64,000 bases of DNA, taken from Clytia hemisphaerica. Lineage: Eukaryota; Cnidaria; Hydrozoa; Leptothecata; Clytiidae. Position numbers and translations under genes: made by a program. Below, one piece after another: positions 13,401-25,287 of the stretch (the first letter of the stretch is position 1; every line of letters begins with the position of its first letter). The notes under the pieces were generated by a model that was not told the origin of the DNA, ran no database searches, and saw nothing but the letters and a program-made list of their open reading frames with translations. The DNA is taken from NCBI GenBank assembly GCA_902728285.1, contig CACVBU010000597.1, positions 62,001 through 126,000 of the forward strand, given 5' to 3'.

Positions 13401-16400
13401 GACAAGCCTTAGAATATTGTTAGATCAAATCATTATGTTCCTTATACACGCTGCTTTGGTTATAACCCTGATATCGCTAAGATAAGTATTTGGAACTTCT
13501 TCTTTTGTACCGGTATTAGGTGCCGAAGGTTTTGAAGAATTGTTGGACTTTGTCACACAACACGACCTTTACAAAGAAGCCATCAAACTTTATAAACACA
13601 CTACAGAAGAATTTAAGGTAAAATCATTGATTTTAAGACCCGAAGGAGCTATATTTGAAACTCTTGGGTAGGAAAAAAAGCCCCTCGTTTCCCATCTAAA
13701 ACGTGTGACCGTCACGGTTTTCACATAAACTGAGTATGTATGTGTGTTCTTCATGACCGACTGAGGGCGACGGTAAATCAGCACGTTTACCGTCCTCGAT
13801 TTTGCGGGTCAAAATTGCGGGTTATTCCAATTTACTCACTCTACCCTCCTCAAAAGTGCAAATACATAAACTCGCTATAAACGCTAGATTGTAAGTAAAA
13901 TTTATCGGCAGGTTTTGAAAAATATGTCGCATAAGTAAGGAAAGGACTAGATTCAATCTGCGGTAAAAGTCTTCCCATTTTCTAGCTTGGGAAAGATTGA
14001 AGATGCCTCTCTAGCCCCTTCTGGGCTTTAAACTCAACGGTTGAAATATCTTAACTTTGAAAAAAAATATATTATTATAATATTGGCGATCAAGTAGGCT
14101 CCACGGTCAAGATATAGAGCGTCGAAAAAAAATATTAGCGTTAAAGTTCCAATTGAAATTTTGACAATGAAGTCTCGGCCTTACTTTGTTAAGTTTACAA
14201 TTTTGAGGACATGTGCCACAGTCGAAAGGAATCATCGGTAATCAGAACAAACGCGCTTGTATAAAAAATTTCTTACTGTTTTTCTGAAATTTTGGATGCT
14301 TTTGCGTTATTGAAGTGTAATCAGTCCTGATTAACAAAGATCTATTTCGACCGTGAAATTACCCTTTCTCCCGAAATGACCGCAGGCCAGCAATCTATTG
14401 AAATTTAGGTTAAGTCATCTAAATGGATAATCATTAATGAGATTTTTTTTTACTTTTTCTTTCCTTTCATTTAGAAATTGAGTTTTCTGTACGGTCAATA
14501 TCTTCATAGGAAGAAGTATTACGAAGAGGCTGCTATTAGTAAGTGCTGAAGAATTGTCACATTTTCATACCAAACCATATTTTTTACCGTGTGGGCGGAT
14601 TTTACCTAAAAACTTTCAAAAATTACCAACTATAATCCCCACCCTCAAGACCTGTTTTTTTTTTAGAATAGGAATTAAGAAAATATTTAACCCTTGGGGT
14701 TTGGGTTGAATCGATTTGACTTTGAATCTAATCTCCTATCGTAAAGAGCTACTTGCTTTACCTCACAGCCTTATCTGCCCTTTTTACGTCGGCCTTTATT
14801 GGCGTTTTTTTTTCTTTTTCGTTGGCGTAATAAGGGCTGGCGTAAGGGATCAGAAATAATTAGGTTTGGGCAAAAATGGAAAAAAGATTGAGCTGTGATA
14901 TAATAAGGGCCAGCGTAGACTATGCTATAGTCTAAGACGAGTTTCATCTAAGAGGAACAAACGTGAAGACGGGAATTTTTTTCGGGGGTAGCTGTTGTCT
15001 TAGACTATATCAACTCGGCAAAAACCGGAAATTTTGGATTTTGGTTAGCGGTGTGATCGGCCGACTCGGTTCGAACAAATGTAAACAAACAGTCGGGTCT
15101 GACTGGTAAATCCCGCGGCAGTTCTTGCTGCTAATACAGATTGACCCGGCTGGAATAATGATTCCAAAACAGAGCGACAGAAAGTTGGGAAAGGATAATT
15201 ACAAGGTCTCAAAAGAAGGTTGTCTATTGCTCATTCCGACATTTTAAATTTTCCGGGGGTTTTGTTGTTTGGAATTGATTAACTAACAGTTAGGTAGGGT
15301 CAGGGTTGCTAGTAACGGCTTGTCACTGTGCCGGGTGCATACTCGGCACCTTTGGCCCCGCAGGGTTGCTAGTAACGGCTCGAATTTCAGTCAGGTTAAA
15401 AGTCGATGTCGGAATGAGCAGTAGACAACCTTCTTTTGAGACCTTGTAATTATTGCTTCCCCAGAAAGTTGATCTGTATGTGTGGAAATGTTTTATGCAA
15501 TTCTTTAGTATTTGAGTCTCTTAGCCTCCATTAGCCTCCTATATTAGTTAGTACTTTAGTTTGTAACTTCTTTGCAACAAGGTCTTTCATGCAAATGGTT
15601 TGTTTTGAATTTATTCTTAACAAGCAGAACTCAGATTCAAGAAAGTATCATATTTTTTCAAGAATAAAGGCTTTTTCTCTTTTAATTTGAAAGACTCGTC
15701 TTTTTATAATACAAACTTGTATCCACCAGGTTTATCTCCAGTGCATGGAGCTTGTTTTGTCTCATTGCTCTCTGGCTCTAGGAAAATTTTATTAAGTGGC
15801 ATTTTTCAATCACAGCTTTTTTACTAGTGTAGCTAAGTGTTATGCATTATTTTTCTTTATCACATACACTGTCCAGGCGAGACCAATATAATTTGTGTTT
15901 TTTTTACAGGCCGCAATAAGCTAAACAAAAAAAGAACATCAGTTTGGTTTGCAAAAAAAGAATGAATCATACTTATTAAAACGTATTGTAAATAATTTTA
16001 TACCCATGAAAACATCTGCAGTCTATTAAAGCAAAAATCAGTAATCATATCAAACTTGTGAAATTAAAGATTATTGGTGAATTGCAGTTTTATTGAAAAT
16101 TTGAGCATAAAATTTTGAAAAACTTCAGAAGCTTTTTAAAATTTTGAATAAAGCAGTAGTCTACTAGTCACACACAGCAAATTATTTTTAAATCACCATG
16201 ATATTTTGGGTGAATTTACCAGATTTCATTTTCACAATTGCAACTTTTTAAAGTGAATTATGTGAGTTCACCCAAAAATTAAGGTATATACTTTTTAAGA
16301 TTTTTCCTGTGAGAGTATGATCAGCATTAACTTTGATTTTTAAAATTTTAGGTTTGGTCGGGCCGTAAAACAACAAATCAAATTGGTCCCACCTTATGGT

Positions 16401-19400
16401 CCTCCAAAACCTTTCAAGTCCAACTCAGGAAAAATTCAATATAAATCATATTGCATGACTTTTTAGTGAATTCACGGTGAAAAGCTGCAATTAATAATTC
16501 ACGATGAAAAGGTGAAATTTCAACGTGAATTGTTGTCAGATTGCAGCTTTTCACCGTGAATTTCTTAGATTTTTCCCGTGCCAGTTGTCATATACTAATT
16601 ATAATTTTGATAGTTATTAAAAATATAAAAGTTTCAAAATAAATAATTTAGGTAGTTTCAAAATAGTGAAAAATTATACAAGTAGCGTGCTAATTTTTTT
16701 TGTTTTTAGAAAGATATATATACATAATAAACATTTCCAATAATTTTGACCAACTTGAATTGTGGACAAAATAGCCAAGATGGCCATTAAGAAAAGAATT
16801 TTATTTAGTTATCTTCTTATTGACTGCTATATGTTAGTAATAGTTGCTATTTTGTCCTACTGTATTCAAGATGGGCATTATATAAAGACATTATATTCAA
16901 TTTTGTGTGAAATTTCATCATATTTTTGGTTATCTTTTTTTTTTAATTTTGAATAAATCAATACATTTTTACGTGGGATTTTATGGGCTTGCCACTTGGA
17001 TCATTTTAAAAGGATAATTTGAGTAAAGAAATTTAAAACGTGGTTTTTATTTTGACTATTTTTTGCAAAGCATCCGGTTCGGTCAAATACGCCTTCTCGG
17101 CCTCAGGTCTAAAATTGAAAATTTGAACCACAGATTTTTTGGGGAATTTTTTTTCACAATTACATTTCAATCATCACAGTGACCCTAAATTTCAAATTTA
17201 AAGTAATTTTGATCATTGGTTCAGGAATTATGATAAATTTTTAGTTTTTTAGTTTTTTACAAAATTCAAACGAAATTTGTATTTTCGCAGGATAAATAGT
17301 TGTAAAATTTTAGATGAAATTTGCAAACTATATGTGACTATATCACAGAAAAAAATAAAAGGAAATTACCTTGACGTTTTAGATGAATTGGCGGTGAAAA
17401 ATCGTTCAATAATTACATGGTGATTAGCTGAAATTTCACCGTAAATTATTAAAAGGTTGCAGCGTTTCACCTTGAATTGCCCTAAAAAGTCGGGGGAAAT
17501 TTTTATATCTTGCATTCTGTGTTGATTGGGTAGCAGATAATTTTGCATTTCTCCAGAAGAATGTGAAAATTTGAAGTCAAAAAAAATTCTTTTCGATACA
17601 ATTTTTTCTAATGTCATAGAAATGTGTCCTAAAAAAATTTTTGTTTCAAACTTTCAATACCTGAGACCTGAGCCTTAGAAAAGTTGTTTTTGAATGAACC
17701 AGCTGCTTGCTAAAAATATAGTCAAAAAGAAACTTTTTGTTCAGATCCAGCTTGAGTACTGCTCTCAAATCATCCTGTCAGAGGTGTCGTTCAGATGTTG
17801 TGGAAAGTGTTATTCAGATATCGTGGAGGGTATCCTTCAGTCATAATGGAAAGTGTTGATCAAGTATCGTGGAATGTGTTGTTTAGATATTGCAGAAAGT
17901 GGACACGGTGGAGGATGTTGGTCTGATATCGTGAAAGGTGTTGGTTGAATTTTGTAGAATGCTTTGGTCGAAATATGCCAGATAACTGTCACTCAAGCGT
18001 CAAGCTGAAAAATTGACTATAAAAAATATGAAAAATAGCGAAACATTAAACACAATCAACACAAGCCCAGTAATAACTAAATAAACAGTAATTAAAATCT
18101 ATTAAAAAAATTTAGGCCTTTTTTCTTAGAAGAAACTTTAATTGAAGATTTTTGACAAGCACAAACCCATTCTTGTATGAACTGGTGAAAGTCAATATTT
18201 CAGTCTCAACTAACACTGATTCCTTCTACCATAAAAGAAACTACAAAATTCAGTAAATATAAACCTTACCCATAGACAAGGTGTCAGGCATTTATGTTGA
18301 AAAAAAATTGTTTGTGGGTGGTCTTGAGGAAAACAATCCCTTCTAACTAATATTGCCAAAAAAGCAACAGCAAAGATTTTAAGCTCTCTAGCCTTCAAGA
18401 ATATTCTTCTTAACCAAACCAGAACCTAGTGCTCCAAGAAAACAACCATGGATAAAGTTCACTCATGTCGTGTGCTTGCACTGCTTCCCCTTTCTGCCTT
18501 TCCTTCCTTCGATGTTTTTTTGTTTTGGTTTTCTCTCCCAAGCTCGGCAATAAATCTACGGGATTTTTTCGCAAAAATCACCGACCCTTCTCCATGGTCG
18601 GTCAGGGCAAAGTAAAATCAAGAAAAACGCCGAGTTGATATCGTCCGTAAACACAGACTCTATCCGCCGCGAAACATATTACATTTTAGATAATATACAA
18701 ACTATGTTATATCATAATAATACATTATACGGACGATAGCATCGTCTAGGGCCAGCGTAAAAAGGGCCAGCGTAAAAAGGGCCAGCGTGGAAAAAGCAAT
18801 TTCTTCTTGTTTTTTTCTTCAGTATTCAGTCGTTGTGGTTACCACGAGGAGTCCATCGACTCCTTACTGCACACTGATAATTGGAATATGGCATTAATGG
18901 AATCCAGATTGAACGGCGATTCACAAGACAAATTCATCGCGCTCTGTAGAAAATTCAGTGGTATGTATTTCTACCAATCAATTATAATGTCCAGTAAAAG
19001 TGACTTAGGTTGAGCTTAAATTTAGGCACCCGAGACAAAACGCTGAATGATTGTACACGGCGATACGACGGCTTTCAACTTACCGAACTCGGACCCTTTT
19101 AAGAATATTTCAGGTCTACTCTAGAAAATCCCTGAGCATAGCTTCAGAACTTTTTGAGATACCAAAATTAGTCTTGTATAAAAACTAAGAACGCTGTGAT
19201 TGATTTTAGCTTCTTGTCGTATTTATCTATCAATTTTTATTTTGCTTCAGAACGATTGAAAAACCATCGCAAGTATTTAGATGCCGCTATCATACAAGAG
19301 CAATATTTAAAGGTTTATTTAATTGCGCTTGCAATCAGTAAAGATCAAAGGGTCTTGGAAAACCTATTGTCTAGTATTAATCTTTTGCATGAAATGAAAA

Positions 19401-22400
19401 TTCTACTTGTCTGGGTGATCGTTAACGAATTTAACGAAAACCTTTTATTTCTACTATCGAAAACAATAAAATTAAAGTACCTGTAAAAAACACTTTATAG
19501 AGTACCTGTAAAAAACACTTTATAGATGATAGAAGACTGACTTTAAATGGAAATTTCAAAATCATAACAAAAACTATTCTTAAGATAAGGTCAGATGCCT
19601 CTGACGTTTTATGCATCTAGAACACTGCATTTTATAGACTTATCAACATGATTTTTCAAATACCGTTTTACTTAGGAGGGGCGTTTATTAGTAGTACGGC
19701 ATAATCTTTGTTTTTCATTTAGGATATGGAAGAGAGTATGGTTTGCTTGTTAGAAGGAAACTTATGGTTTCAAGCACTCAATTTGGTATTTTGATATTTT
19801 TATGCTTCATATTTTTTCACTTTTCTCATCCTTTAGCTATTTGCCTTGGTTTCTTTTCAAATGTTTACTTTTGTTTTCATTTAGCCTTAAATATAGGATT
19901 TAGCTCGATTTACCTAAGTTTGAAATTTTGTAAGGCAGAGCTCCTGCATTTTTGGTAGAAAAAAAGTCTTTTTCGAAACAAATTTTGAGGTTTCAATTTC
20001 CATTCACTTTAAGATACAACGTTCCGAGCGTGAAGATTTGATTGAAACAAACTTCAAACCTGCCATACTTGAATGTAAGTATTGATATTCAGTGTTGCGA
20101 CTTTTCCGTCTGTAGACAGAAATTCTTCGAGACATAAACTCATCATTTCCGTCTTTCTAGAAAAAGGGTTTTTTGGTTAAATTTAATCCTAAGCTTTTCG
20201 TCCGCATTTCTAACACCCTGATTTATATTTGGGCCGATGAAAAGGGTTTGAGATTTTTTGCAATTTTCTTAAACATAGCGTCAGATTTCGAGTTTTCAAC
20301 AATAACAACAGCATAGTAAAACTTTATGATCGGCTAGAGAGCCGAGAAATACACAATGATGTCTTCGTCTGTGTTGTTGGGAACTACTTGAAAATATCGG
20401 CCATGGCTAGCTGTCACCCTCAAAATTAGTTAGCATGCAAGACGGCCGATTCAGACATTGCAGAAAATAAGCAAAAAATTATGGAGGGGACAAATTGTGG
20501 TTTATACAAACTGTTATTATCCCGTAACAATTATCGTATTGTCATAGAACACCAAAATGACTCCAGTCTGCCACAGTAGAAAATGATGATTTTTCCGAAA
20601 CGAACATGTTAGCTGGGTAGAATCAAAATCAGGAGTTTTATTGGTACTGGCTTAATAATTGTAAAAAGAATCGCTTTTGATGTCACTTTCAGGTCAAGAG
20701 AATTTAACGGAAAAGATCACAGAGCTGAAAGAAACCTTCAACAAACATCGAACGCGTTTGCAAATTGTCATCGCGAACAAAGAACAGGAACGGTTAGAGA
20801 TCTTAGAAGGAATACGTGACGACCCGCAAAATGAACTTTATTCGGACACAAGTTCAATTACCGGACAGTCAGCTGTTTCTTCTACATCGTCAAGGAGCTC
20901 CAAAGGAACCAGAACGTCAGGGTATGATTGAGTTATAAATTGCCCTTTCAAAAATTTGGATTCATTCAAAGGGGTAATCAGATGGGTTGAGACATTTTGC
21001 CATTTATTCTGATAATACATCCAACTTGTGTTACAAAATAGTTTATTTTCCAAAATTACGATTTTAAATTTTGCATTCTTTTTACATTTAAGCTAGAAAA
21101 TAGAATTTCAACGTAAAAACAGAGAGGCCTCAGTGCCATTTTTGTACCCAGTACAACGTTTTTTATATGACCCGGCTGAGCTTAACTCTACGGCTGCTGG
21201 TTGCGAAGCTGTAGTCTTCTTCAGTGAGATAAAAATAAAATCACTATAATTTCCTAAAAAATAACGGACTCTCCGATACAAACGATATTGCTTTGAATGA
21301 AGTTTCCCATTTTTTATATAGACATTCACGAAAGAGTAAGGCGAAGGGTGAACGAAAGAAATACAGTTTACGTGAAGGGAGTACACATGAAGATTTTGCG
21401 CTGAGAGAAGCATTAGCTGAAATCGTCAACACAGCTGATGGCATGAAAGGTACGTTATAATCAGAATAACTTAGAAAATCAAGTTTGAAAACACCTTTTC
21501 CCTACATATTTGCTTTTGAGAGTAGTTTGACGTGATCAAGTTTTAGCTGGTTTTGCGAAATTTGATTAAAACTGAACACAATTTTCGAAATTTCTGAAAC
21601 GTTTTATATCACACAGCAGGCTTTTTTATTGGTATTTTTAATTTCGCGAAAATTAACTTCTGCGAAATAACTTAATTTTGATGATTCGCAATCCAATTAA
21701 AACAGAGCTTCTCCCCGCTCTTCAGTTATAAGAATTTTTAAGTCTAATTTCTTTCTTTCTTGCGAAATTTGATTAAAACTGAACACAATTTTCAAAATTT
21801 CTTGCTGAAACGTTTTATATCACACAGCAGGCTTTTTGATTGGTATTTTTAATTTCGCGAAAATCAACTTCTGCGAAATAACTTAATTTTGATGATTCGC
21901 AATCCAATCAAAACAGAGCTTCTCCCCGCTCTTCAGTTATAAGAATTTTCAAGTCTAATTTCTTTCTTTCTTGCGAAATTTGATTAAAACTGAACACAAT
22001 TTTCGAAATTTCTGAAACGTTTTATATCACACAGCAGGCTTTTTTATTGGTATTTTTAATTTCGCGAAAATTAACTTCTGCGAAATAACTTAATTTTGAT
22101 GATTCGCAATCCAATCAAAACAGAGCTTCTCCCCGCTCTTCAGTTATAAGAATTTTCAAGTCTAATTTCTTTCTGTGGTTCTCCATCAACTACAGTCGGT
22201 ACATTAGGAATCTCCTTTGAATGTTTAACAAGGCGCTTTATAAATAGAATTGAACAAATTATTTTTCAGACGAAGTGGAATCGCTTTCCAAAGTTCTGTT
22301 GCTTCATTACTACGACGAAAAAGCAAAAGAATTACAGAATTGCCTCGATAGCTTGATTGTTCTCGTTGAAAAACACAAGAAGGAGATTTGGGCAGGCGAG

Positions 22401-23217
22401 ACGAAGGAGACTAACAGTGAAAGTTTCGAATATGGCCCTGCATCGACTGTTATGTCAATCATCGAACGAAAAAATGCTGCTCAAAATGCTGGCAATCAAA
22501 AGAGTAAGCATTAGCAACCTTTTATTCTTGATATGTTGAAGTCTGGTTACGTAATGATTTGACCCCTGTGACGTAATCTTTCTACCATACATGGTGAAAA
22601 TCATTACGTAATCAAACTTACGTGTATCAAGAATTCTTGAGATGTTTATGTCAAGATTACGTCATTCATCTTAGCATGATGACCTGATAGATCCAGAATT
22701 GAACCTCTTTTTGGAAAATATACCGTAAAAACTTTTAATAAAAGGCCACAAGGAGGGTAGGTTCAGAGTTTGCCAGGGCTGTTTTTGTCAAATGTCAACG
22801 AGAAAATACGATAATCTCAGATATTCAATCATTTTCTCGAGAATTTAGCGCTTATTTCAACAGCTTTCCGGTGTTGATAGGTATTCGTGTATAAAAATTT
22901 ATTACGGATAGTAAAATTAATCTAGAAAAAAATCGCTCTGTTATGGAATAAAGACCCTGAACCCTTTCTGGGCGTGGGTGTTTTCCGTCCTTCTTACGTC
23001 CCGAAAATATTAAAAGAACTTATCAGTGTTTTCTTTAGGAACTGATTTTCGCCACTTTTGACAAAACTCAAAGATTGCTTGAGTTGTTACTTCCGAAACT
23101 TCTATATATTTTTTCATTAAATTTGGTTTCCTTTTGTTTTCAGGTGATCTACCAGAACCAACTCGCCCCAACCTTCGCTCGAACTTCAAATGGAAACTCA
23201 CCACTATATCAACCTAA
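4422..23217 (+). CDS. ELP1: Elongator complex protein 1 (ELP1/IKBKAP), C-terminal 746 residues, 21 exons
   Basis: Scaffold subunit of Elongator, which modifies wobble uridines of tRNAs in the cytoplasm. Exons read from the sequence: 4422-4561, 4845-4941, 5638-5753, 6150-6223, 6436-6514, 6910-6989, 7303-7368, 9518-9604, 10451-10536, 10884-11029, 12791-12911, 13520-13617, 14475-14538, 18823-18960, 19251-19312, 19723-19785, 20014-20074, 20693-20921, 21322-21449, 22270-22503, 23144-23217 (TAA). All have AG/GT borders and the summed length keeps one frame. Recognisable family segments in order: [14 protein letters not shown] and [13 protein letters not shown] (end of second propeller), [67 protein letters not shown] (TPR-like solenoid), the basic stretch [18 protein letters not shown] (tRNA-binding/dimerisation region) and the terminal FKWKL. 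The N-terminal half is outside the window, or in exons I could not find in 1-4421. If exon 20 were not spliced at 22503, translation would stop at 22514. Confidence 0.95.
5115..5400 (+). repeat. GGATCCTCAGATCC dispersed repeat, copy 1
   Basis: In an ELP1 intron. Shares the order GGATCCTCAGATCCTAAG, GTTAAAACTCAGA, then a pyrimidine stretch ending TTGTAG with copies at 25917-26200 (+), 48694-48898 (-) and 53145-53317 (+). Homology stops right after the TAG in the plus-strand copies. Confidence 0.65.
7390..9054 (+). mobile_element. GGACCTACC element, copy 1 (about 1.7 kb)
   Basis: Begins TGGACCTACCCCGGTG, followed by GGAGGTCCTATAAATTAACC and (GTTC)n-rich DNA, and ends GGTAGGTCCA, a 10-bp inverted terminus. 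Inside, a module with CTCATTAGTTTTTTCTGA, TTTTTGCACAAAGATG and TGTGACGGAGCCCGA is repeated. Further copies: 11521-12624 and a fragment at 28395-28704. It starts 21 nt after the donor of the ELP1 exon 7303-7368. No ORF of note. Confidence 0.6.
9124..9185. repeat. Hairpin (GAAGCCATT...AATGGCTTC)
   Basis: Inverted arms with CCATTCTATTGGTTA and TAACCAATATAATGG, related to the MITE at 10131-10240. In an ELP1 intron. Confidence 0.5.
9690..9845. repeat. GATTTTGCGGGTC dispersed repeat, copy 1
   Basis: Shares TCGATTTTGCGGGTC, then GTCCTCAAAAG and ATAAACTC, with 13680-13885; a weaker relative (CCGTCGTC, CATAAACTCGCTA) is at 36440-36565. Confidence 0.45.
10131..10240. mobile_element. Short MITE in ELP1 intron
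   Basis: 110 bp, ends TTCTGTTTCGCTCCGAA / TTCGGAGTGAAACAGAA, with inner arms CGAAATGTAGC...ATGGCTTCATTTCG. Related to the hairpin at 9124-9185. Confidence 0.6.
11521..12624 (+). mobile_element. GGACCTACC element, copy 2 (1.1 kb, internally tandem)
   Basis: Same termini as the element at 7390 (TGGACCTACCCCGGTG ... GGTAGGTCCA). The interior holds about four diverged units, each with TTTTCTCGA, TTAGTTTTTTCTGATTTTT, TGACGGAGCCCGATTTTC and a (T)CCGGCCGAAAATGCCGGAAA segment. The several short ORFs here are repeat frames. Confidence 0.6.
13680..13885. repeat. GATTTTGCGGGTC dispersed repeat, copy 2
   Basis: See the member at 9690-9845; here it follows the donor of the ELP1 exon 13520-13617 by about 60 nt. 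Confidence 0.45.
15195..15453. mobile_element. MITE with 48-bp inverted ends
   Basis: Arms begin ATAATTACAAGGTCTCAAAA and match inverted over about 48 bp with two or three mismatches. The loop holds a 21-bp direct duplication (GCAGGGTTGCTAGTAACGG). Confidence 0.75.
16469..16562. repeat. Palindromic repeat
   Basis: Arms AATTCACGGTGAAAAGCTGC and its complement at the far end, with further TTCACGATGAAAAGGTGAAA words between. A diverged relative is at 17384-17480. Confidence 0.6.
17780..17965. repeat. Degenerate 23-24-bp minisatellite
   Basis: Units resemble TTCAGATATCGTGGAAAGTGT; about seven diverged copies. Confidence 0.55.
19476..19525. repeat. Perfect 25-bp tandem duplication
   Basis: AGTACCTGTAAAAAACACTT plus TATAG occurs twice back to back in an ELP1 intron. 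Confidence 0.9.
21552..22172. repeat. About 209-bp tandem repeat, three units, in ELP1 intron
   Basis: GCGAAATTTGATTAAAACTG recurs at 21555, 21762 and 21973. The units are over 95 percent alike by eye, so the amplification is recent. Each contains an inverted pair of CGCGAAAATTAACTTCTGCG type. Confidence 0.9.
22525..22633. mobile_element. Short MITE in the last ELP1 intron
   Basis: Imperfect arms TTCTTGATA...GGTTACGTAATGATTT and AAAATCATTACGTAATC...TATCAAGAA. Confidence 0.5.
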
Positions 23218-23349
23218 AAAAATTATACTCGAGTATTTTTTATAGATTTTTGTACGAGATAATAATGAAAAATCTCAAAATTGCAACGAATTTACTGTCT
23301 ACAAACCCTGTCTTTTGGCCATTCGATATTTGTAAGTTGGTGTGCCAAG

Positions 23350-23542
23350 AATAAATTATGGAAATTTTCAAATTTCAGAGCATATTCAAAAGAATGGCCA
23401 ATTTTGTCATGTCTTTTTGTCAAATCTTTTGTAATTTTCCTAAATCAGCTGTCGCCAATTAAAAAAAATTAAGGATTTTAGCGACCTGCCAAAATTAGCT
23501 TCCTTCCTTCAAGATTAATTCCAATCAACTTTTTGGAATAAA
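23350..23542 (+). terminator. Candidate poly(A) signals of ELP1
   Basis: AATAAA occurs at 23350-23355 and again at 23537-23542, 133 and 320 nt after the ELP1 stop codon. Either could end the transcript. This is motif evidence only. Confidence 0.4.
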
Positions 23543-24462
23543 ACTTTTACTTAAAAAAATCTGATAATAATCGTATACTATAAGGCGATCTTTTTTAAAA
23601 GAACTTTTACTTAAAAAAATCTGATAATAATCGTATTCTCAACTTCAGTTGAGCTAGAATCTGAGAATGTCTGTGTGTGTGTCTGTGTGTGTGTCTGTCA
23701 CCAAAACTTTGGGGCAGGCTGGAGACTTCAAAAATGGTCCGATTTGGCTGAAATTTTGCACACTTGATCCTTGGGCAAATCCCTGGGGGTGTTTTTTTCA
23801 TTTTTTCAAAATTATAATTTTTGGGGCCTGGGGACGAGTTTTTCGCCAAAACGAGGCTAAAACTTTGGGGCAGGCTGGAGACTTCAAAAATGGTCCGATT
23901 GGGTTTAAATTTTGCACACTTGATCCTTGGGCAAATCCCTGGGGGTGTTTTTTTCATTTTTTCAAAATTTTAATTTTTGGGGCCTGGGGACGAGTTTTTC
24001 GCCAAAACGAGGCTAAAACTTTGGGGCAGGCTGGAGACTTCAAAAATGGTCCGATTTGGCTGAAATTTTGCGCACTTGATCCTTGGGCAAATCCCTGGGG
24101 GTGTTTTTTTCATTTTTTCAAAATTTTAATTTTTGGGGCCTGAGGACGAGTTTTTCGCCAAAACGAGGCTAAAACTTTGGGGCAGGCTGGAGACTTCAAA
24201 AATGGTCCGATTGGGTTGAAATTTTGCACACTTGATCCTTAGGCAAATCCCTGGGGGTATTTTTTTCATTTTTTCAAAATTTTGATTTTTGGGGCCTGGG
24301 GACGAGTTTTTCGCCTAAACGAGGCTAAAACCCAAAATGCTATAATTTTTCTTAAGCCATTAAGTTTACAATTGGGCCTACAAATGATTTCAAAGATACT
24401 GAAGTTGAGCCAGTGCGGTTAGCACGTTCGACAGTACTATAAGGCGATCTTTTTTAAAAGAA
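23541..24462. repeat. 156-bp satellite, four units, between flanking direct repeats
   Basis: GGGGCAGGCTGGAGAC occurs at 23711, 23867, 24023 and 24179, exactly 156 bp apart. A 26-bp word (ACTATAAGGCGATCTT...) stands on both sides (23578 and 24436), and a 34-bp neighbour (AACTTTTACTTAAAAAAATC...) is duplicated at 23542 and 23602. A TGTG microsatellite precedes the array. Because 156 is divisible by 3, both strands carry long repetitive open frames (23667-24143 plus, 23607-23957 minus), which are not genes. Confidence 0.9.
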
Positions 24463-24801
24463 TTTTTCGACAATTTACCCTATAAAGATTTTGGAAAAAG
24501 ATTATTTCATCTTGACGCTGTGTCAGATAGTCAACTCTCCTATATCGAACCACTTTAATTCGAACCTTCCTATAATTTGAACCAAAAATGGTTTGTAGGG
24601 CTCCAATTGGCAGATCACGCAAAACTTGGGTTAAAATTTCAGAATGTTGGGGATCCAAAAATATTCTGTTCTTTTAACCATTAAAAATGGTCTGGTCTGT
24701 AATTTTTCAAAGTGTGAGAGGATAGGAAGGAAGACAAGATGGCGACCGCACTCAGTAAACAGAAGTACACTTTAGTACTTTTTACAAAAATGACTATACT
24801 G

Positions 24802-24878
24802 TTAAAAGGGACATAAAAGTATTTGCGAAATTTGTAAACAAACCGTATGCAGCGGATACAAAATCAAAACAAAGGGAG
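24802..24878 (-). repeat. Partial copy of the TTAA MITE seen at 49469-49695
   Basis: Matches the complement of that element from AAAGGGACATAA through TTTGTAAACAAAC to AAAATCAAAACAAA. Confidence 0.5.
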
Positions 24879-24965
24879 TTTCTAAACATCGACCAGAAAT
24901 GGCGACCACGACCAGCGACCAGGACCGGCGACCAGATAAATTTAGATTATTCCCTTTAAAAGGTT

Positions 24966-25222
24966 CTGCACATTTTTTTCATAAGAACAAACTATACAAG
25001 AACATAAGGCTTCGATGACCAAAATGTCAAGAACAAATTAAGAACATTTTTATTTAAGGCTTTGCGGACTCTAAAATAGTCAATTTTTTAAGAAAATGGA
25101 CAAAAATGCTCGCAGAATGGTAAAGTAAGAACTTGTTAAGAAGATTTTTAGGCTTAAAACTCAAAAGGCTAAGAACATTCTAGGCTTCAAAAATTTTAAA
25201 TATTCTTATAAAAAAACGTGTA
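24966..25222. mobile_element. TACACGTTTTTTTATAAGAAC MITE family, copy 1
   Basis: Foldback element with ends (A)CACGTTTTTTTATAAGAAC and its complement; interior words AAGGCTTCGATG, TTAAGAACATTTT, CTTAAAACTCAAAA. Other copies: 41006-41251, 41358-41707, 47030-47200, 56658-56819, 62427-62672. The left end here is slightly altered. Confidence 0.65.
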
Positions 25223-25287
25223 GTATTGTATTTTCGCAATTTAAAGCACTAGGCTTCAAAGTTTTGGGAAAAAAGGGGTACCCAGCC

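Larger units (their letters stand above)
14768..18791. mobile_element. Possible large composite element in ELP1 intron
   Basis: The left side carries GCCCTTTTTACG, AAGGGCCAGCGTAGAC and ACTATATCAACTCGGC; the right side carries CGCCGAGTTGATATCGTCCG, then TACGGACGATAGC and three tandem copies of GGGCCAGCGTAAAAA, i.e. much the same blocks inverted. This suggests a 4-kb element, or two inverted insertions. Nested inside are the MITE at 15195-15453, two TTCACGGTGAAAAGCTGCAA palindromes (16469-16562, 17384-17480) and a 23-24-bp minisatellite (17780-17965). No transposase ORF. Confidence 0.35.

Noticed and set aside
23667..24143. 158-aa plus-strand ORF (and 116-aa minus-strand ORF overlapping it)
   Set aside because: Runs through a 156-bp satellite whose period is a multiple of 3; open frames on both strands follow from that.
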